From Mucilaginibacter limnophilus (GTDB taxonomy: Bacteria > Bacteroidota > Bacteroidia > Sphingobacteriales > Sphingobacteriaceae), in assembly GCF_004005815.1 (NCBI RefSeq), contig NZ_SACK01000001.1, positions 930,001 to 994,000 of the forward strand: a stretch of 64,000 nucleotides of DNA, read 5' to 3'. The translations under genes were made by a program, and so were the position numbers. The notes beneath the pieces are model-generated. The model was given only the letters and a program-made list of their open reading frames with translations. It had not been told where the DNA came from and searched no databases. Shown piece by piece: positions 46,335-56,615 of the stretch. The stretch's first letter is position 1; each line of letters starts with the position of its first letter.

Positions 46335-48662
46335 CTATTTTTTCTTTACAAATTTTTTGCCACCTTTTTTCGGTTCTTTGCCTGCTTCACCGGCAAGTGC
46401 CTTTACTTCATCAAAAGTTAAAGTAAGCGGATCTTTACCCTTTGGTATCTTAATGTTTTGTTTACCATATTCAATGTAAGGTCCCCAGCGGCCATTCAAG
46501 ATTTTAACTTCCGCGTCTTCATCAAATACTTTTATCAGCTTTTCAGCGTCTTTTTTGCGTTTCTCTTCAATTATCTCAATTGCCAGTTGTTCGCTTACAT
46601 CAAGCGGATCGGTACCTTTGGGTAACGAATAAAAAGCGCTGTTATGCCTGATATATGGGCCAAACTTGCCAATGGCGACAGTCATCTCCTTGTCTTCATA
46701 AACGCCTACCTTTTTAGGAAGTTTAAACAACTCAAGCGCTTCTTCAAGACTTATGGTTTCAATGCTTTGACCGGTTCTCAAACTGGCATACGCCGGTTTA
46801 TCTTCATCATCATTCTCGCCTATCTGTACAAACGGTCCGTAGCGACCAATGCGTACCGAAACTTTTTTACCACTTTCAGGATGTGTGCCAAGCTCACGTT
46901 CGCCGCGTGCCTTATCAGCAGTTTCAATAGTTTTTTCAACCTCTTTATGGAAAGGATCATAAAACTTACGTATCATGTCCGTCCATTCCTTCATGCCTTG
47001 TGCAATCTCATCAAACTGCTTTTCAACGCTGGCGGTAAAGTTGAAATCAACAATGCCTTTAAAGTATTGCACCAAAAAGTCGTTTACCACTGCACCGATA
47101 TCGGTAGGGAAGAGTTTGCCTCGCTCGGCACCGGTATTTTCGGTTTTTTCTTCCTTGCTGATACTACCATTTTTTAATGTAAGCACCCTAAAGTTCCGTT
47201 GTTTGCCTTCACGGTCTTCCTTCACTACATAACCACGGTTCTGGATGGTTGATATAGTAGGAGCATAAGTCGATGGACGGCCGATGCCCAATTCTTCAAG
47301 TTTTTTAACTAAACTGGCTTCTGTATATCGTGCAGGCGGTCTTGAGAATCTTTCAGTTGCTGTAAGCTCCTGCAGGTTTAGTACCTGGCCCTTTGAAAGC
47401 GGCGGCAGCATTGTATTATCGCCATCCTGTTGGTTTTCATCTTCCTCGTCGCTACTTTCAAGATAAACTTTCAGGAAACCATCAAACTTCATCACCTCAC
47501 CGTTGGCAGTAAGTTGCTCATTACGGGTTGATATACTGATTTTTGCGGTTGTCTTCTCAAATTGCGCTTCACTCATTTGTGATGCTATAGCACGCTTCCA
47601 TATTAAATCATACAGGCGTTTTTCAGCATTATCACCATCTATAGAATGCCTGTCGAAATACGTAGGCCTTATGGCTTCGTGCGCTTCCTGGGCATTCGCG
47701 CTTTTTGTTTTGTATTTGCGCTGCTGGTGATATTTTTCGCCGTATGCGCTGTTGATTTCACTTGCTGCTGCTGCCAAAGCAACATCAGACAGGTTAACCG
47801 AGTCGGTACGCATATATGTTATATAGCCCGACTCATACAATCGTTGCGCTAAAGACATGGTGCGCGATACCGAATATCCCAGCTTACGGCTTGCTTCCTG
47901 CTGCAAAGTAGAAGTGGTAAAAGGCGCAGCCGGTGAACGTTTTGCGGGTTTTGTTTCCAATGATGCTACCGTGAAATCGGCGCCAACACAATCCTGTAAA
48001 AACTTTTCGGCATCTTCCTGCTTGGCAAAACGCTCAGGTAGTTCGGCTTTAAATGCTTCTTTTCCTTTGCCGAAAATCGCAACAATCTTAAAGGCAGCTT
48101 CTGATTGAAACTTGTTTATCTCGCGCTCACGTTCAACTATTAAACGTACCGCTACCGATTGTACCCGTCCTGCAGAAAGTGACGGCTTTACCTTTTTCCA
48201 TAGAACAGGGGAGAGCTCGAAGCCTACAAGCCTGTCAAGCACCCGGCGTGCCTGCTGTGCATTCACCAGGTTATAATTTATTTGGCGCGGATTTTCTATA
48301 GCCCGTAAAATGGCCGGTTTAGTTATCTCATGGAAAACTATACGCTTGGTACGGTCTTCCTTTAAATTCAACGTATCGTATAAATGCCATGATATGGCTT
48401 CACCCTCGCGATCCTCATCGGATGCAAGCCAAACCATCTCGGCTTCTTTAGCTAATTTTTTTAACTCACTAACTACCTGCTTTTTATCTGCAGGAACCTC
48501 GTATTTTTGTTTAAAATTATTGGCTATATCAATAGCGTCCTCGCTTTTTACCAAATCGCGAATATGCCCGTAACTTGATTTTACGGTGAAGTCCTTTCCC
48601 AAATATCCCTCAATGGTTTTTGCCTTGGCAGGCGACTCAACTATGAGTAAATTTTTAGCCAT
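46335..48662 (-). CDS. topA: DNA topoisomerase I
   Basis: This type IA topoisomerase relaxes negative supercoils. The N-terminal TOPRIM segment (LLIVESPAKAKTIEGYLG, ASDEDREGEAISWHL) is followed by the active-site region GYITYMRTDSVNLS, and the C-terminus has three repeats of the form GRYGPFVQIG, GKFGPYIRH and GRWGPYIEYG (C-terminal repeat type rather than zinc fingers), with a Lys-rich tail. The length of 775 is normal for the Bacteroidota form. Confidence 0.97.
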   Translation of the reverse strand: MAKNLLIVESPAKAKTIEGYLGKDFTVKSSYGHIRDLVKSEDAIDIANNFKQKYEVPADKKQVVSELKKLAKEAEMVWLASDEDREGEAISWHLYDTLNLKEDRTKRIVFHEITKPAILRAIENPRQINYNLVNAQQARRVLDRLVGFELSPVLWKKVKPSLSAGRVQSVAVRLIVEREREINKFQSEAAFKIVAIFGKGKEAFKAELPERFAKQEDAEKFLQDCVGADFTVASLETKPAKRSPAAPFTTSTLQQEASRKLGYSVSRTMSLAQRLYESGYITYMRTDSVNLSDVALAAAASEINSAYGEKYHQQRKYKTKSANAQEAHEAIRPTYFDRHSIDGDNAEKRLYDLIWKRAIASQMSEAQFEKTTAKISISTRNEQLTANGEVMKFDGFLKVYLESSDEEDENQQDGDNTMLPPLSKGQVLNLQELTATERFSRPPARYTEASLVKKLEELGIGRPSTYAPTISTIQNRGYVVKEDREGKQRNFRVLTLKNGSISKEEKTENTGAERGKLFPTDIGAVVNDFLVQYFKGIVDFNFTASVEKQFDEIAQGMKEWTDMIRKFYDPFHKEVEKTIETADKARGERELGTHPESGKKVSVRIGRYGPFVQIGENDDEDKPAYASLRTGQSIETISLEEALELFKLPKKVGVYEDKEMTVAIGKFGPYIRHNSAFYSLPKGTDPLDVSEQLAIEIIEEKRKKDAEKLIKVFDEDAEVKILNGRWGPYIEYGKQNIKIPKGKDPLTLTFDEVKALAGEAGKEPKKGGKKFVKKK

Positions 48663-48782
48663 TTAAACAGTTAATTTTTCTGCAAATAAAACATAAAGAA
48701 AGGGAAACCCAAATTTGTTTTTTGTAAACCACGGAAAGTTAGGCGGTTGAATGTAGAGGTGCAGCCGTTTTATGAACAAATG

Positions 48783-49871
48783 CTAAAGCAGGAAACCTCC
48801 GCCAAGCAGGTCGTTGCCTTCATAAAAAACAGCCGATTGCCCCGGTGCGATTCCTGAAACGGAATGAGCAAACTCAACTTTCATATGGTCGCCCATTTGT
48901 ACAATGCTGCTTTCGGTACCGGCGTCTTTATAACGAATCTTGGTAATTGCCTCAATCGGTTCGTTTATGGTTTCGTACTTGATAAGATTTAAGTTTTTAA
49001 CCCAGGCTTCACGTCGCTCAAGTTCATCGGCAGTACCTAACACTACAGTGTTTGTTTCAGGGTTGATGCCTGTTACAAACATGGGTTTACCTAATGCTAT
49101 TCCCAGACCTTTACGCTGACCGATAGTATAAAATGGATAGCCTTCGTGTTTGCCCACAACGGTGCCGTCTGTAAGCACATAATTGCCACCGCCTACACGT
49201 TCGTCAAGGTCTTCAACTTTATGACGAAGAAAAGCGCGGTAATCGTTATCAGGCACAAAACATATTTCATAGCTCTCGCTTTTTCCGGCCAATTCCATTT
49301 GGCCCATATCAAGCGCCATTTGTCTTATTTCGGGCTTTGAAAAGCTGCCAAGCGGAAATTTTGTACGCGCGAGGTTTTTTTGCGACACACCCCATAATAC
49401 GTACGACTGATCTTTGTTCAAATCTTTGCCGCGTGAAATAACATACCTTCCATTATCGTGCTGACGTATATTAGCATAGTGCCCGGTTGCAATAAATTCA
49501 CAGTCAAGCTTGTCGGCACGTTTAAGTAAAGCATCCCATTTGATGTGTGTATTACACAATACACATGGGTTAGGAGTACGGCCCGCCAGGTATTCGTCAA
49601 CGAAGTTGTCAATAACAAAATCGCCAAATTCGTTACGGATATCCAAAATGTAGTGGGGAAAGCCATAGCCAACGGCTAAAGCGCGTGCATCGTTAATGCT
49701 GTCGAGGCTGCAGCAACCGGTTTCCTTTGAGCTACCGCCGGAAGAGGCATAGTCCCAGGTTTTCATGGTAAGGCCGATTACCTCGTAGCCCTGTTCGTGC
49801 AACATTACTGCCGCTACCGAACTATCAACTCCGCCGCTCATTGCTACTAATATCCTGCCGTGCTTACTCAT
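48783..49871 (-). CDS. mnmA: tRNA-uridine 2-sulfurtransferase MnmA
   Basis: MnmA thiolates U34 of tRNAs for Lys, Glu and Gln. The P-loop SGGVDSS follows the start, with the catalytic Cys in PNPCVLCNTHIKW and a second in ESYEICFVPD, and the IGQRKGLGIALG and SGIAPGQSAVFYE C-terminal motifs. The ATG at 49871 is chosen because a TACCTTTG promoter element ends 9 nt before it; the frame extends nine codons further, but that part overlaps the promoter. Confidence 0.95.
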   Translation of the reverse strand: MSKHGRILVAMSGGVDSSVAAVMLHEQGYEVIGLTMKTWDYASSGGSSKETGCCSLDSINDARALAVGYGFPHYILDIRNEFGDFVIDNFVDEYLAGRTPNPCVLCNTHIKWDALLKRADKLDCEFIATGHYANIRQHDNGRYVISRGKDLNKDQSYVLWGVSQKNLARTKFPLGSFSKPEIRQMALDMGQMELAGKSESYEICFVPDNDYRAFLRHKVEDLDERVGGGNYVLTDGTVVGKHEGYPFYTIGQRKGLGIALGKPMFVTGINPETNTVVLGTADELERREAWVKNLNLIKYETINEPIEAITKIRYKDAGTESSIVQMGDHMKVEFAHSVSGIAPGQSAVFYEGNDLLGGGFLL

Positions 49872-49879
49872 ATTGGCTG

Positions 49880-49887
49880 CAAAGGTA
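49880..49887 (-). promoter_or_regulatory. -7 element of mnmA
   Basis: On the minus strand TACCTTTG matches TAnnTTTG and ends 8 nt before the ATG at 49871, implying a very short leader. No clear -33 TTG. Confidence 0.5.
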
Positions 49888-49952
49888 CAAAATACCAAAT
49901 GTTTATAATGGCATGCAGTTGATTTTGACCGTTATGTGATAGGAGTGGTTTA

Positions 49953-50672
49953 CTACTTTCCGTACTGATAGAATAATCCCTTATCAAACGGTGTCCAAAT
50001 ACAGGCTTTTTGTCCACATCTTTTTAAAGCCTGGTTAACCCATGTGTTACATGTATAGAAAATACTGTATCTGCCATTAGCCTCAAAAAAAGCGTCAAAG
50101 TCAACAGCAGGATTCTTGTTTTCAATGTTGATAATGTGTCCTTCTTTATCTCGTACGAAGCTTTTGTTGATATAATCTATTAGCCTGTGATACTGTTTGT
50201 TATTTAATTTGATCCTGACACTGTTCTTACTCTCGCGCAGTTGCTTATAAAATGTAGCGTGAATAGCCGACCGCCCCAACCCGAACGCGGCTTTAAAAGC
50301 TATACTGAATTTAAGGTCGGCCCACGTTGGTGTTTCCAGATAGAATGCACGGTCGCCCCAACCTAAAGCCACATAACGGGCATTTGTGTCTTTGCCTGCG
50401 GTGTAGTCAAATTTAATCTCATCAGCCCAATTGATTTGTCTATCTCTTATTGGTACAGCAATGTCGGTATGTACTCCATTAGTTAGCATAAATATATCAA
50501 TGTCGTTACCCGTTTCGGGCTCCGCTTTTAAAGGAATAACAGACAGGAGTAATGCGGCAAGAAGATAAACTACTACAATAATAATAAACCAGAGAACTAT
50601 CCGAGAAAGTATCCTTACAATGCTGATAAACTGTTTCAAAACTAATAAGGGTAAGTGTTTAAAGATATACAA
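49953..50672 (-). CDS. TIGR02117/DUF2459 family membrane-anchored protein
   Basis: An N-terminal helix (about 18-45) precedes a domain with the family pattern: FMLTNGVHTDIAVPI, ALGWGDRAFYLETPTWADL and YTCNTWVNQALKRCGQ. This family of exported proteins has no assigned reaction. The first codon as read is TTG at 50672, and an alternative start further in cannot be excluded. A second gene does not follow closely. Confidence 0.8.
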   Translation of the reverse strand: MYIFKHLPLLVLKQFISIVRILSRIVLWFIIIVVVYLLAALLLSVIPLKAEPETGNDIDIFMLTNGVHTDIAVPIRDRQINWADEIKFDYTAGKDTNARYVALGWGDRAFYLETPTWADLKFSIAFKAAFGLGRSAIHATFYKQLRESKNSVRIKLNNKQYHRLIDYINKSFVRDKEGHIINIENKNPAVDFDAFFEANGRYSIFYTCNTWVNQALKRCGQKACIWTPFDKGLFYQYGK

Positions 50673-50792
50673 TTACCGCTAACAACAAATAATTGCTGGC
50701 CAATGGCATGTAACTATTAGTTAATACAATCTTATTTTCAATAATTTATAAAACTCAACTAAAGTTTTCAGATAACTACTTACCAATTTAAA

Positions 50793-52160
50793 TCAGGCAA
50801 TAAACACCGTTTTGATATTAACGAATTCATGTATGCCAAACAACCCGAGCTCTCGACCATAGCCGGATTGCTTGATACCCCCAAAAGGCAAACGGGAATC
50901 AGATTTTACCTGTGAATTTACAAAGCATGAACCCGCTTCAAGACGCGTGCAGGCTATCAATTCCCCGTGCGATATATTCTTAGTAAACACAGCACTCCCC
51001 AACCCGAATACGCTTTTATTTGCAAGTCTTATAGCATCAGTCTCGTCCTTCGCTGAAATGATCGAAGCTACCGGACCGAATAGTTCTTCTTCGAAAGCAA
51101 TATTACCCTCTTTAACTTTTGTAAGAACTGTTGGTGGATAAAAAGCATTTATTCCTTTCGGCACCTCACCGCCCAGCACACATTTAGCACCTTGTTTTAT
51201 GGCTTGCTTAATCTGTTGGTGCAGCTCGTCGCGTAAATCAATACGGGCCTGTGGACCAACGTCAACTCCCTCCTCAAACGGATCACCTATCTTTTTGGCT
51301 TTCATCTTTTCAACAAATAAACGGGTAAATTCTTTTTCTACTTCTTTAACCACAATAAACCTCTTGGCGGCAATACAACTCTGTCCGGCGTTTATCAAAC
51401 GGCTGTTTACGCAAGTTTCAGCAGCCAACTCCAGATCGGCATCTTCCAACACCACATATGCATCGCTTCCGCCAAGTTCAAGAACTGTTTTTTTAATAAG
51501 CGAACCTGCTTTTTGCGCTACTTTTTGCCCCGCGCCTGTGCTGCCTGTTAAAGTAACCGCTTGTATATGCTTGTTCTCAATAATGGCATCAACCTTATCG
51601 CTGCCAACCAACAGCGTTTGAAACACATGTTGCGGGAATCCGGCCGCCTTTACAATATCTTCAATAGCCAGCGCGCAGCCGGGTACGTTTGATGCATGTT
51701 TCAACAGTCCGCAATTACCGGCAGCCAGGGCAGGGGCCAGAAACCGAAATACCTGCCAGAAAGGAAAATTCCACGGCATAATAGCCAATACAATTCCAAG
51801 CGGTTGAAAGGTTACGAAGCTTTTCCTTGCATCGGTTTCGATGAGTTGGTCTTTTAAAAAGTCTGCAGCGTTTGCAGCATAATATTCACATACAGCTGCG
51901 CATTTTTCAATTTCGGCTATACCTTGTTTAAGCGGCTTACCCATTTCAAGCGCCATTAGATTTGACAATTCATCCTTACGTTCAAGTAAAACACTTGCCA
52001 TAGCCTTAAGCAGGCGGCCGCGTTCGGCACGCGGCGAGTTGCGCCAGTTTAACCAGGCTGTATGTGTTTGCTTTATCTTTTTTTCTACCTGCTTGTCGCT
52101 ATGCGAGGTATATTTTTTTATTGTCTTTCCGTTTGATGGGTTTACTGAAAAAATGTCCAT
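50793..52160 (-). CDS. Aldehyde dehydrogenase, succinate-semialdehyde type
   Basis: This NAD(P)-dependent dehydrogenase has the catalytic Glu in LELGGSDAYVVL and Cys in NAGQSCIAAKRF, with the cofactor segment MPWNFPFWQVFRF and LTGSTGAGQKVA. The branch with short N-terminus (455 residues) is usually annotated as succinate-semialdehyde dehydrogenase (GabD/Sad type). No GABA or glyoxylate genes are near, so the substrate is uncertain. It stands alone; the 332-bp upstream region holds AT-rich DNA and a small inverted repeat. Confidence 0.88.
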   Translation of the reverse strand: MDIFSVNPSNGKTIKKYTSHSDKQVEKKIKQTHTAWLNWRNSPRAERGRLLKAMASVLLERKDELSNLMALEMGKPLKQGIAEIEKCAAVCEYYAANAADFLKDQLIETDARKSFVTFQPLGIVLAIMPWNFPFWQVFRFLAPALAAGNCGLLKHASNVPGCALAIEDIVKAAGFPQHVFQTLLVGSDKVDAIIENKHIQAVTLTGSTGAGQKVAQKAGSLIKKTVLELGGSDAYVVLEDADLELAAETCVNSRLINAGQSCIAAKRFIVVKEVEKEFTRLFVEKMKAKKIGDPFEEGVDVGPQARIDLRDELHQQIKQAIKQGAKCVLGGEVPKGINAFYPPTVLTKVKEGNIAFEEELFGPVASIISAKDETDAIRLANKSVFGLGSAVFTKNISHGELIACTRLEAGSCFVNSQVKSDSRLPFGGIKQSGYGRELGLFGIHEFVNIKTVFIA

Positions 52161-52347
52161 GGTAAATATGCTCTTATTAAAAGGAAGAATTTTGCACTTA
52201 AAAAAGTTTTCGATTTTTAAATGTATTGTTTACGGTTCATTTTAGTAAATGGGCAAAAAAATCCGAAAAAGTAGTTTGTCAACGTTAAAAGCAGGCATTT
52301 TTTGCCTTATCCGCAATATGTGAATTTCAATGTCACAACACATTTAT

Positions 52348-52368
52348 TGCATTTTTAATATTAATGCA
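52348..52368. other. Inverted repeat in the gap upstream of the 31-aa gene
   Basis: TGCATT and AATGCA flank 9 nt. The gap 52161-52492 is AT-rich; besides this and the promoter at 52439, I see no gene. Confidence 0.3.
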
Positions 52369-52438
52369 TTGCAAAATTATTCAGTATAAAAACAGCGTTA
52401 CTTTTTTGTTAAAATATTCCTAAAAGTGTTTTAACATC

Positions 52439-52468
52439 TTGCAAAAAAAATGCAGGCTTATAGCTTTG
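52439..52468 (+). promoter_or_regulatory. Strong Bacteroidota promoter of the 31-aa peptide
   Basis: TTG (52439-52441), exactly 19 nt, then TAGCTTTG (52461-52468), a full match to the TTG-N19-TAnnTTTG consensus. The ATG is at 52493. Confidence 0.7.
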
Positions 52469-52492
52469 TTATACCCTAATTTATAGTGAGAT

Positions 52493-52588
52493 ATGGAAAC
52501 GATTAACCACCTGACAGTTGAGCAAAAATTACAAGGAGTAATACTTGTAGTTATTTCTGTGGTTGCTGCAGTGAACTATTTGTTATAG
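52493..52588 (+). CDS. 31-residue membrane peptide
   Basis: The peptide begins METINHLTVEQKLQ and ends with a hydrophobic helix (GVILVVISVVAAVNYLL), so it is a single-span membrane peptide. It is bracketed by the best promoter match in the window and a strong terminator, which argues that it is a real transcribed gene and not a random frame. The function is unknown; small membrane peptides of this size often regulate transporters, but nothing here points to one. Confidence 0.6.
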   Translation: METINHLTVEQKLQGVILVVISVVAAVNYLL

Positions 52589-52612
52589 TTAATACTGTCC
52601 CCTGAAAGGCAT

Positions 52613-52649
52613 ACGGAGTATTATTTATTTAATACTCCGTTTTTATTTT
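52613..52649 (+). terminator. Terminator of the 31-aa peptide gene
   Basis: ACGGAGTATT and AATACTCCGT form a perfect 10-bp stem with an 8-nt loop followed by TTTTATTTT; its T tract touches the last codon of proA. Confidence 0.85.
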
Positions 52650-53898
52650 AAGCGTTACGTACCTGTCCGGTACCTTTAATGAGCCATTTATAACTTGTTA
52701 ACTCCTGCAACGCCATTGGGCCCCGTGCATGCAGTTTTTGTGTGCTGATACCTATTTCGGCACCTAAGCCAAACTGAGCGCCATCGGTAAAGGCGGTTGA
52801 TGCATTTACATATACAGCTGCCGCGTCAACCTGTTTTAAAAATGTGGTGGCGTTAGCATCATCTTCGGTTACTATTGCCTCGCTGTGTTTGGAGCTGTAC
52901 CGTGCAATATGATCAATAGCTTCATCAAGGCTGTTAACTATTTTAACCGCCATCTTATAATCTAAAAACTCGGTACCAAAATGCTCAGGCAATGCTTTCT
53001 TAAGTAGCTCTGCCGGATATTTACTGTTTAACTCGCTGTATGATGCTTCATCAGCATATACAATAACGTTCTTTAATGCAAGCGGATTAGCGATAGCAGA
53101 TAGGTCGCCAAGTCTTGACGAATGTACCAAAAGACAATCGAGCGCGTTACATACACTTACTCTGCGTGTTTTGGCGTTAAAAATTATGTCAGCAGCTTTT
53201 TGCACATCTGCAGTTTCATCCACGTAAGTATGTACTATACCGGCGCCTGTTTCAATTACCGGTACTTTGCTGTTATCCCGAACATAATTGATCAATCCCT
53301 GACTACCGCGGGGTATTAATACATCAATGTATCCAACTGCGTTCAGTAAGGCGTGAGTAGCGTCACGCTCAGGTGGAAGCAGGGTTGCTACATTACTACT
53401 GATACCATTTTGCTGAAGCACGTCATGTATAATTTTGATTATCGCCCGATTGGAAAAATCAGCATCGCTGCCCCCTTTTAGTACCGCTACATTGCCCGTT
53501 TTGAAACAAAGCGCAAATACATCAAAAGTAACATTAGGCCGTGCTTCATAAATCACACCGATAACACCCAAAGGCACACTCACCTTAGTTAATTGCAATC
53601 CGTTATCTAAGCCCTTCTGATCAAGTACTTTGTCAAGCGGACTATCAAGTTTGGTAACACTGATAATATCCGCAGCAATGCCTTTTATTCTGTCGTCAGT
53701 GAGTTTCAGCCTGTCGTATTTCGGATCGGCTGCATCCATCCGATCCAGGTCCTTTTGATTTTCTGCCAGAAGCCTATCAGTTTGAATAATTGCCGCTTCG
53801 GCTACTTCAAGTAAGACCTTGTTAATCTGCGCGTCCGTTAGTTTCGTGATATCTCTGCCCGCAGCAACAGCTTCTTCAAAATAATGGATGTAGCTCAT
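52648..53898 (-). CDS. proA: Glutamate-5-semialdehyde dehydrogenase
   Basis: ProA is the second step of proline synthesis, reducing gamma-glutamyl phosphate. Conserved elements include [17 protein letters not shown], the catalytic Cys segment [14 protein letters not shown] and [19 protein letters not shown]. The length of 416 is normal. It is the second gene of proBA, with a 1-bp gap to the proB stop. Confidence 0.96.
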   Translation of the reverse strand: MSYIHYFEEAVAAGRDITKLTDAQINKVLLEVAEAAIIQTDRLLAENQKDLDRMDAADPKYDRLKLTDDRIKGIAADIISVTKLDSPLDKVLDQKGLDNGLQLTKVSVPLGVIGVIYEARPNVTFDVFALCFKTGNVAVLKGGSDADFSNRAIIKIIHDVLQQNGISSNVATLLPPERDATHALLNAVGYIDVLIPRGSQGLINYVRDNSKVPVIETGAGIVHTYVDETADVQKAADIIFNAKTRRVSVCNALDCLLVHSSRLGDLSAIANPLALKNVIVYADEASYSELNSKYPAELLKKALPEHFGTEFLDYKMAVKIVNSLDEAIDHIARYSSKHSEAIVTEDDANATTFLKQVDAAAVYVNASTAFTDGAQFGLGAEIGISTQKLHARGPMALQELTSYKWLIKGTGQVRNA

Positions 53899-53899
53899 G

Positions 53900-54976
53900 T
53901 TATTGCAGGTAAAGGTAATCGTAGTGCACTAAAGGTTTTTGATTTTTCTGTCCAAGTTTTTCCCGGGCTTTATCTGATCCGTATTCGGCAACGCCAAGTC
54001 CAACCAGTTGACCGGCTTCATCTATCAGCTTGATAATATCGCCCTTTTTAAAATCAGTAGTTACTGCGGTTATGCCAACAGGTAGTAAACTTGTGGCCTT
54101 GTTTGAAGAAAGCGCGCTTTTCGCACCATCGTTAACCTCAACAGCACCGGTAGCAGTAGCTTCTGAATGTGCTATCCATTTCTTTTTTCCAGATGCCGTT
54201 TTGTGCGGAAGAAAGCGTGTATGCGGTGCTTTATTTTCCAGTATATCTGTAAGTATATTGTTGCGGGTTCCGTTGGCGATATGTACGGCTATGCCCAATT
54301 GAGCTACCTTTTGCGCCATGTGGGTTTTGGTGATCATACCGCCACGGCCAAATTGTGATTTGCCCGACGAAACAAATGCTGAAAAATCAACTCCTTTTCC
54401 GTTTACTTCGTTTATGATTTTCGAAGCTTCCTTACGAGGATCACCATCGTATATTCCGTCAACGTTGGTCAGCAATATTAATGCTTGTGCATTCAGCATA
54501 GAAGCTATCAGTCCGGCAAGCTCGTCGTTGTCAGTAAACATCAGTTCGGTAACCGATACCACATCGTTTTCGTTAACAACCGGCAATACATTGTGCTGCA
54601 ATAAAATTTCAAGACAATTTTTAATGTTAAGATAATGCAGCCTGTCCCTGAAATCTTCTTTAGTAACCAGCACCTGCGAGCACAGCATCTCAAATTTTTC
54701 GAAAAGGGCAGAGTAGGTGTTGATCAGTTTCACCTGGCCAATAGAAGCCAGTAACTGACGGGAGGCAACAGCATCACATTTATCAGAAACAGCAATCAAA
54801 CTACGACCGGAAGCAACAGCACCCGATGAAACAAGTATCACTTCTTTACCCTGTTTTTTGATAGACGCTATCTGCTCTACCAAATGGGTAATGCGTTCAT
54901 TGTCTGGCAGTCCGTTACTTTTAGTTAACACGTTTGAGCCTATTTTTATAACGATTCTTTGATAATTGAATGGCAT
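53900..54976 (-). CDS. proB: Glutamate 5-kinase
   Basis: ProB phosphorylates glutamate, the feedback-regulated first step of proline synthesis. The amino-acid kinase domain shows [26 protein letters not shown] and [16 protein letters not shown], and the C-terminal PUA domain follows (from [26 protein letters not shown]). The 358 residues fit the full two-domain form. Together with proA it forms an operon. Confidence 0.96.
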   Translation of the reverse strand: MPFNYQRIVIKIGSNVLTKSNGLPDNERITHLVEQIASIKKQGKEVILVSSGAVASGRSLIAVSDKCDAVASRQLLASIGQVKLINTYSALFEKFEMLCSQVLVTKEDFRDRLHYLNIKNCLEILLQHNVLPVVNENDVVSVTELMFTDNDELAGLIASMLNAQALILLTNVDGIYDGDPRKEASKIINEVNGKGVDFSAFVSSGKSQFGRGGMITKTHMAQKVAQLGIAVHIANGTRNNILTDILENKAPHTRFLPHKTASGKKKWIAHSEATATGAVEVNDGAKSALSSNKATSLLPVGITAVTTDFKKGDIIKLIDEAGQLVGLGVAEYGSDKAREKLGQKNQKPLVHYDYLYLQ

Positions 54977-55109
54977 TTCAACGAAAATAAGTAGAAATTA
55001 AGCAATATTAACACTTTTCTATCTTAAATGCGTGTTAAATAATAGTAAAATAACGATTAGTTGCCAATAACTGGTTATTTATAGTAAAAACTTATGAAAA
55101 TGATATAAT

Positions 55110-56072
55110 TTAAACAATTTCTATGGTTTTTTCCATTGTGGATCCGTTCCTTAAAAAATCAAGGTTACGTTTCAGTCCGGCAAATTTGGCTCGTTTTACA
55201 GCCGATTTCTGGAATACTTTTTTAAAAACATCTTCTGTAATGTCGTGCCAATCGGCGCTTTTAATGCCAAGTAATTCGGGGTGGGGTTGAAAGGCTGGTT
55301 CATTATGTAATACCGAGAAACGGTTCCATGGGCATACGTCCTGGCAAATGTCACAGCCAAACATCCAGCCATCCATTTTATTAGTAAACTCAGCGGGTAT
55401 TTCGTTTTTTAGTTCAATGGTAAGATAAGATATGCAACGGCTACCATCGACAACATACGGCCCCACAATAGCGTCGGTAGGACAGGCGTCAATACAGCGT
55501 GTGCAGGTACCGCAATGGTCGGCAGTAGGTTCAATGTCATATTCCAACTCAATATCGACTATAAGTTCTGCTAAAAAAAAGAAAGATCCTGCATTTTTGT
55601 TAATAAGGTTGCTGTTTTTACCTATCCAACCCATACCGGCTTTTTTAGCCCAGGCTTTGTCAAGCACCGGAGCCGAATCAACAAACGCCCGACCACCAAC
55701 TTCGCCAATCCGTTCGTTAATTATCTCCATCAGCCGCTTTAGTTTATCTTTTATAACGTGGTGGTAATCGGCACCATAAGCATATTTAGAAATCTTTGGC
55801 GCTGAGGGGTCATGCTGAAGTTCGGTTGTGTAATAGTTAAGTCCTAATGAAATCACCGACTTGGCGCCATCAACCAATAAACGCGGATCGAGCCGCTTGT
55901 CGAAATAATTTTCCATGTACTGCATTTCGCCGTGCATGTTGTTACTTAACCAGCGCTCAAGCCGGGGAGCCTCGTCTTCAAGAAATTCTGCTTTAGCAAT
56001 ACCACAAAACAGGAAGCCGAGGTTTTTTGCCTCTTCCTTAATTATCCTGCTATATGTTGCTGTATTGTTCAT
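55110..56072 (-). CDS. queG: Epoxyqueuosine reductase QueG
   Basis: QueG converts epoxyqueuosine to queuosine in tRNA using a corrinoid cofactor. The two 4Fe-4S motifs are [16 protein letters not shown] (about residue 184) and [12 protein letters not shown] (about 233), with the corrinoid-binding N-terminus and HVI-type residues ([13 protein letters not shown]). Length 320 is normal. It has its own promoter element at 56102. Confidence 0.95.
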   Translation of the reverse strand: MNNTATYSRIIKEEAKNLGFLFCGIAKAEFLEDEAPRLERWLSNNMHGEMQYMENYFDKRLDPRLLVDGAKSVISLGLNYYTTELQHDPSAPKISKYAYGADYHHVIKDKLKRLMEIINERIGEVGGRAFVDSAPVLDKAWAKKAGMGWIGKNSNLINKNAGSFFFLAELIVDIELEYDIEPTADHCGTCTRCIDACPTDAIVGPYVVDGSRCISYLTIELKNEIPAEFTNKMDGWMFGCDICQDVCPWNRFSVLHNEPAFQPHPELLGIKSADWHDITEDVFKKVFQKSAVKRAKFAGLKRNLDFLRNGSTMEKTIEIV

Positions 56073-56101
56073 TAAACAATTTATACCACTATACTGTAAT
56101 G

Positions 56102-56109
56102 CAAAGATA
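56102..56109 (-). promoter_or_regulatory. -7 element of queG
   Basis: On the minus strand TATCTTTG matches TAnnTTTG exactly, about 30 nt before the start codon. The nearest TTG is at 15 nt, shorter than usual. Confidence 0.5.
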
Positions 56110-56226
56110 CTACATAAAATAATCCAACTTAATCCTATATACAGTTAAAAAAATTTCGCAGCAGTTTAATATATGGTATAAAGTTTGTTTTTAAGCCAAA
56201 TATGTGATACATGAAGATACTTTAGA

Positions 56227-56595
56227 ATGTTAAGAAAAATTGGTGATATGCCGGAGCATGTGTTGGGGATACATGCGGTAGATGAGGTAAGGAAAGAGGA
56301 TATTGAAAAGGTATTGATACCGGGTTTACGTGAACTTGTTGATAAGCAGGGAGCGATACATTATTTGCTGATAATAGAAACTAACATTAGAAACTTTACA
56401 GCGGGTGCATTGTTGCAGGATATAAAAGCAGGATTAAAATATTACGGCAAATGGAAAAAGATTGCTATAGTAACTGATCAGAAAGGCGTTGCCTGGTTTA
56501 GCAGCGCGTTCAGACTTTTTATACCAGGCAAATCAAAAGGTTTTCCGTTAAATAAACTGGATGAGGCGGTTATATGGGTATCTGCAAAAAATTAG
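56227..56595 (+). CDS. SpoIIAA-like (STAS-fold) protein
   Basis: The 122-residue protein matches the SpoIIAA-like family (DUF3478 type): VLGIHAVDEVRKEDIEKVLIPGLRELV, then a central IHYLLIIETN and GKWKKIAIVTDQKGVAWFSSAF, ending with a short amphipathic helix. The fold binds small ligands or partner proteins; no enzyme is known. It stands alone, divergent from queG, 21 bp before a small acidic gene. Confidence 0.85.
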   Translation: MLRKIGDMPEHVLGIHAVDEVRKEDIEKVLIPGLRELVDKQGAIHYLLIIETNIRNFTAGALLQDIKAGLKYYGKWKKIAIVTDQKGVAWFSSAFRLFIPGKSKGFPLNKLDEAVIWVSAKN

Positions 56596-56615
56596 AATGA
56601 AATTTATCTATAACT

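Noticed and set aside
46644..47177. 177-codon open frame antisense to topA
   Set aside because: It is a shadow of the codon use of topA, lies wholly inside it and shows no recognisable domain.
55008..55038. TTAACAC-N17-GTGTTAA upstream of proB as a proline operator
   Set aside because: The arms are only 7 AT-rich bases and similar matches are expected by chance in this AT-rich gap.
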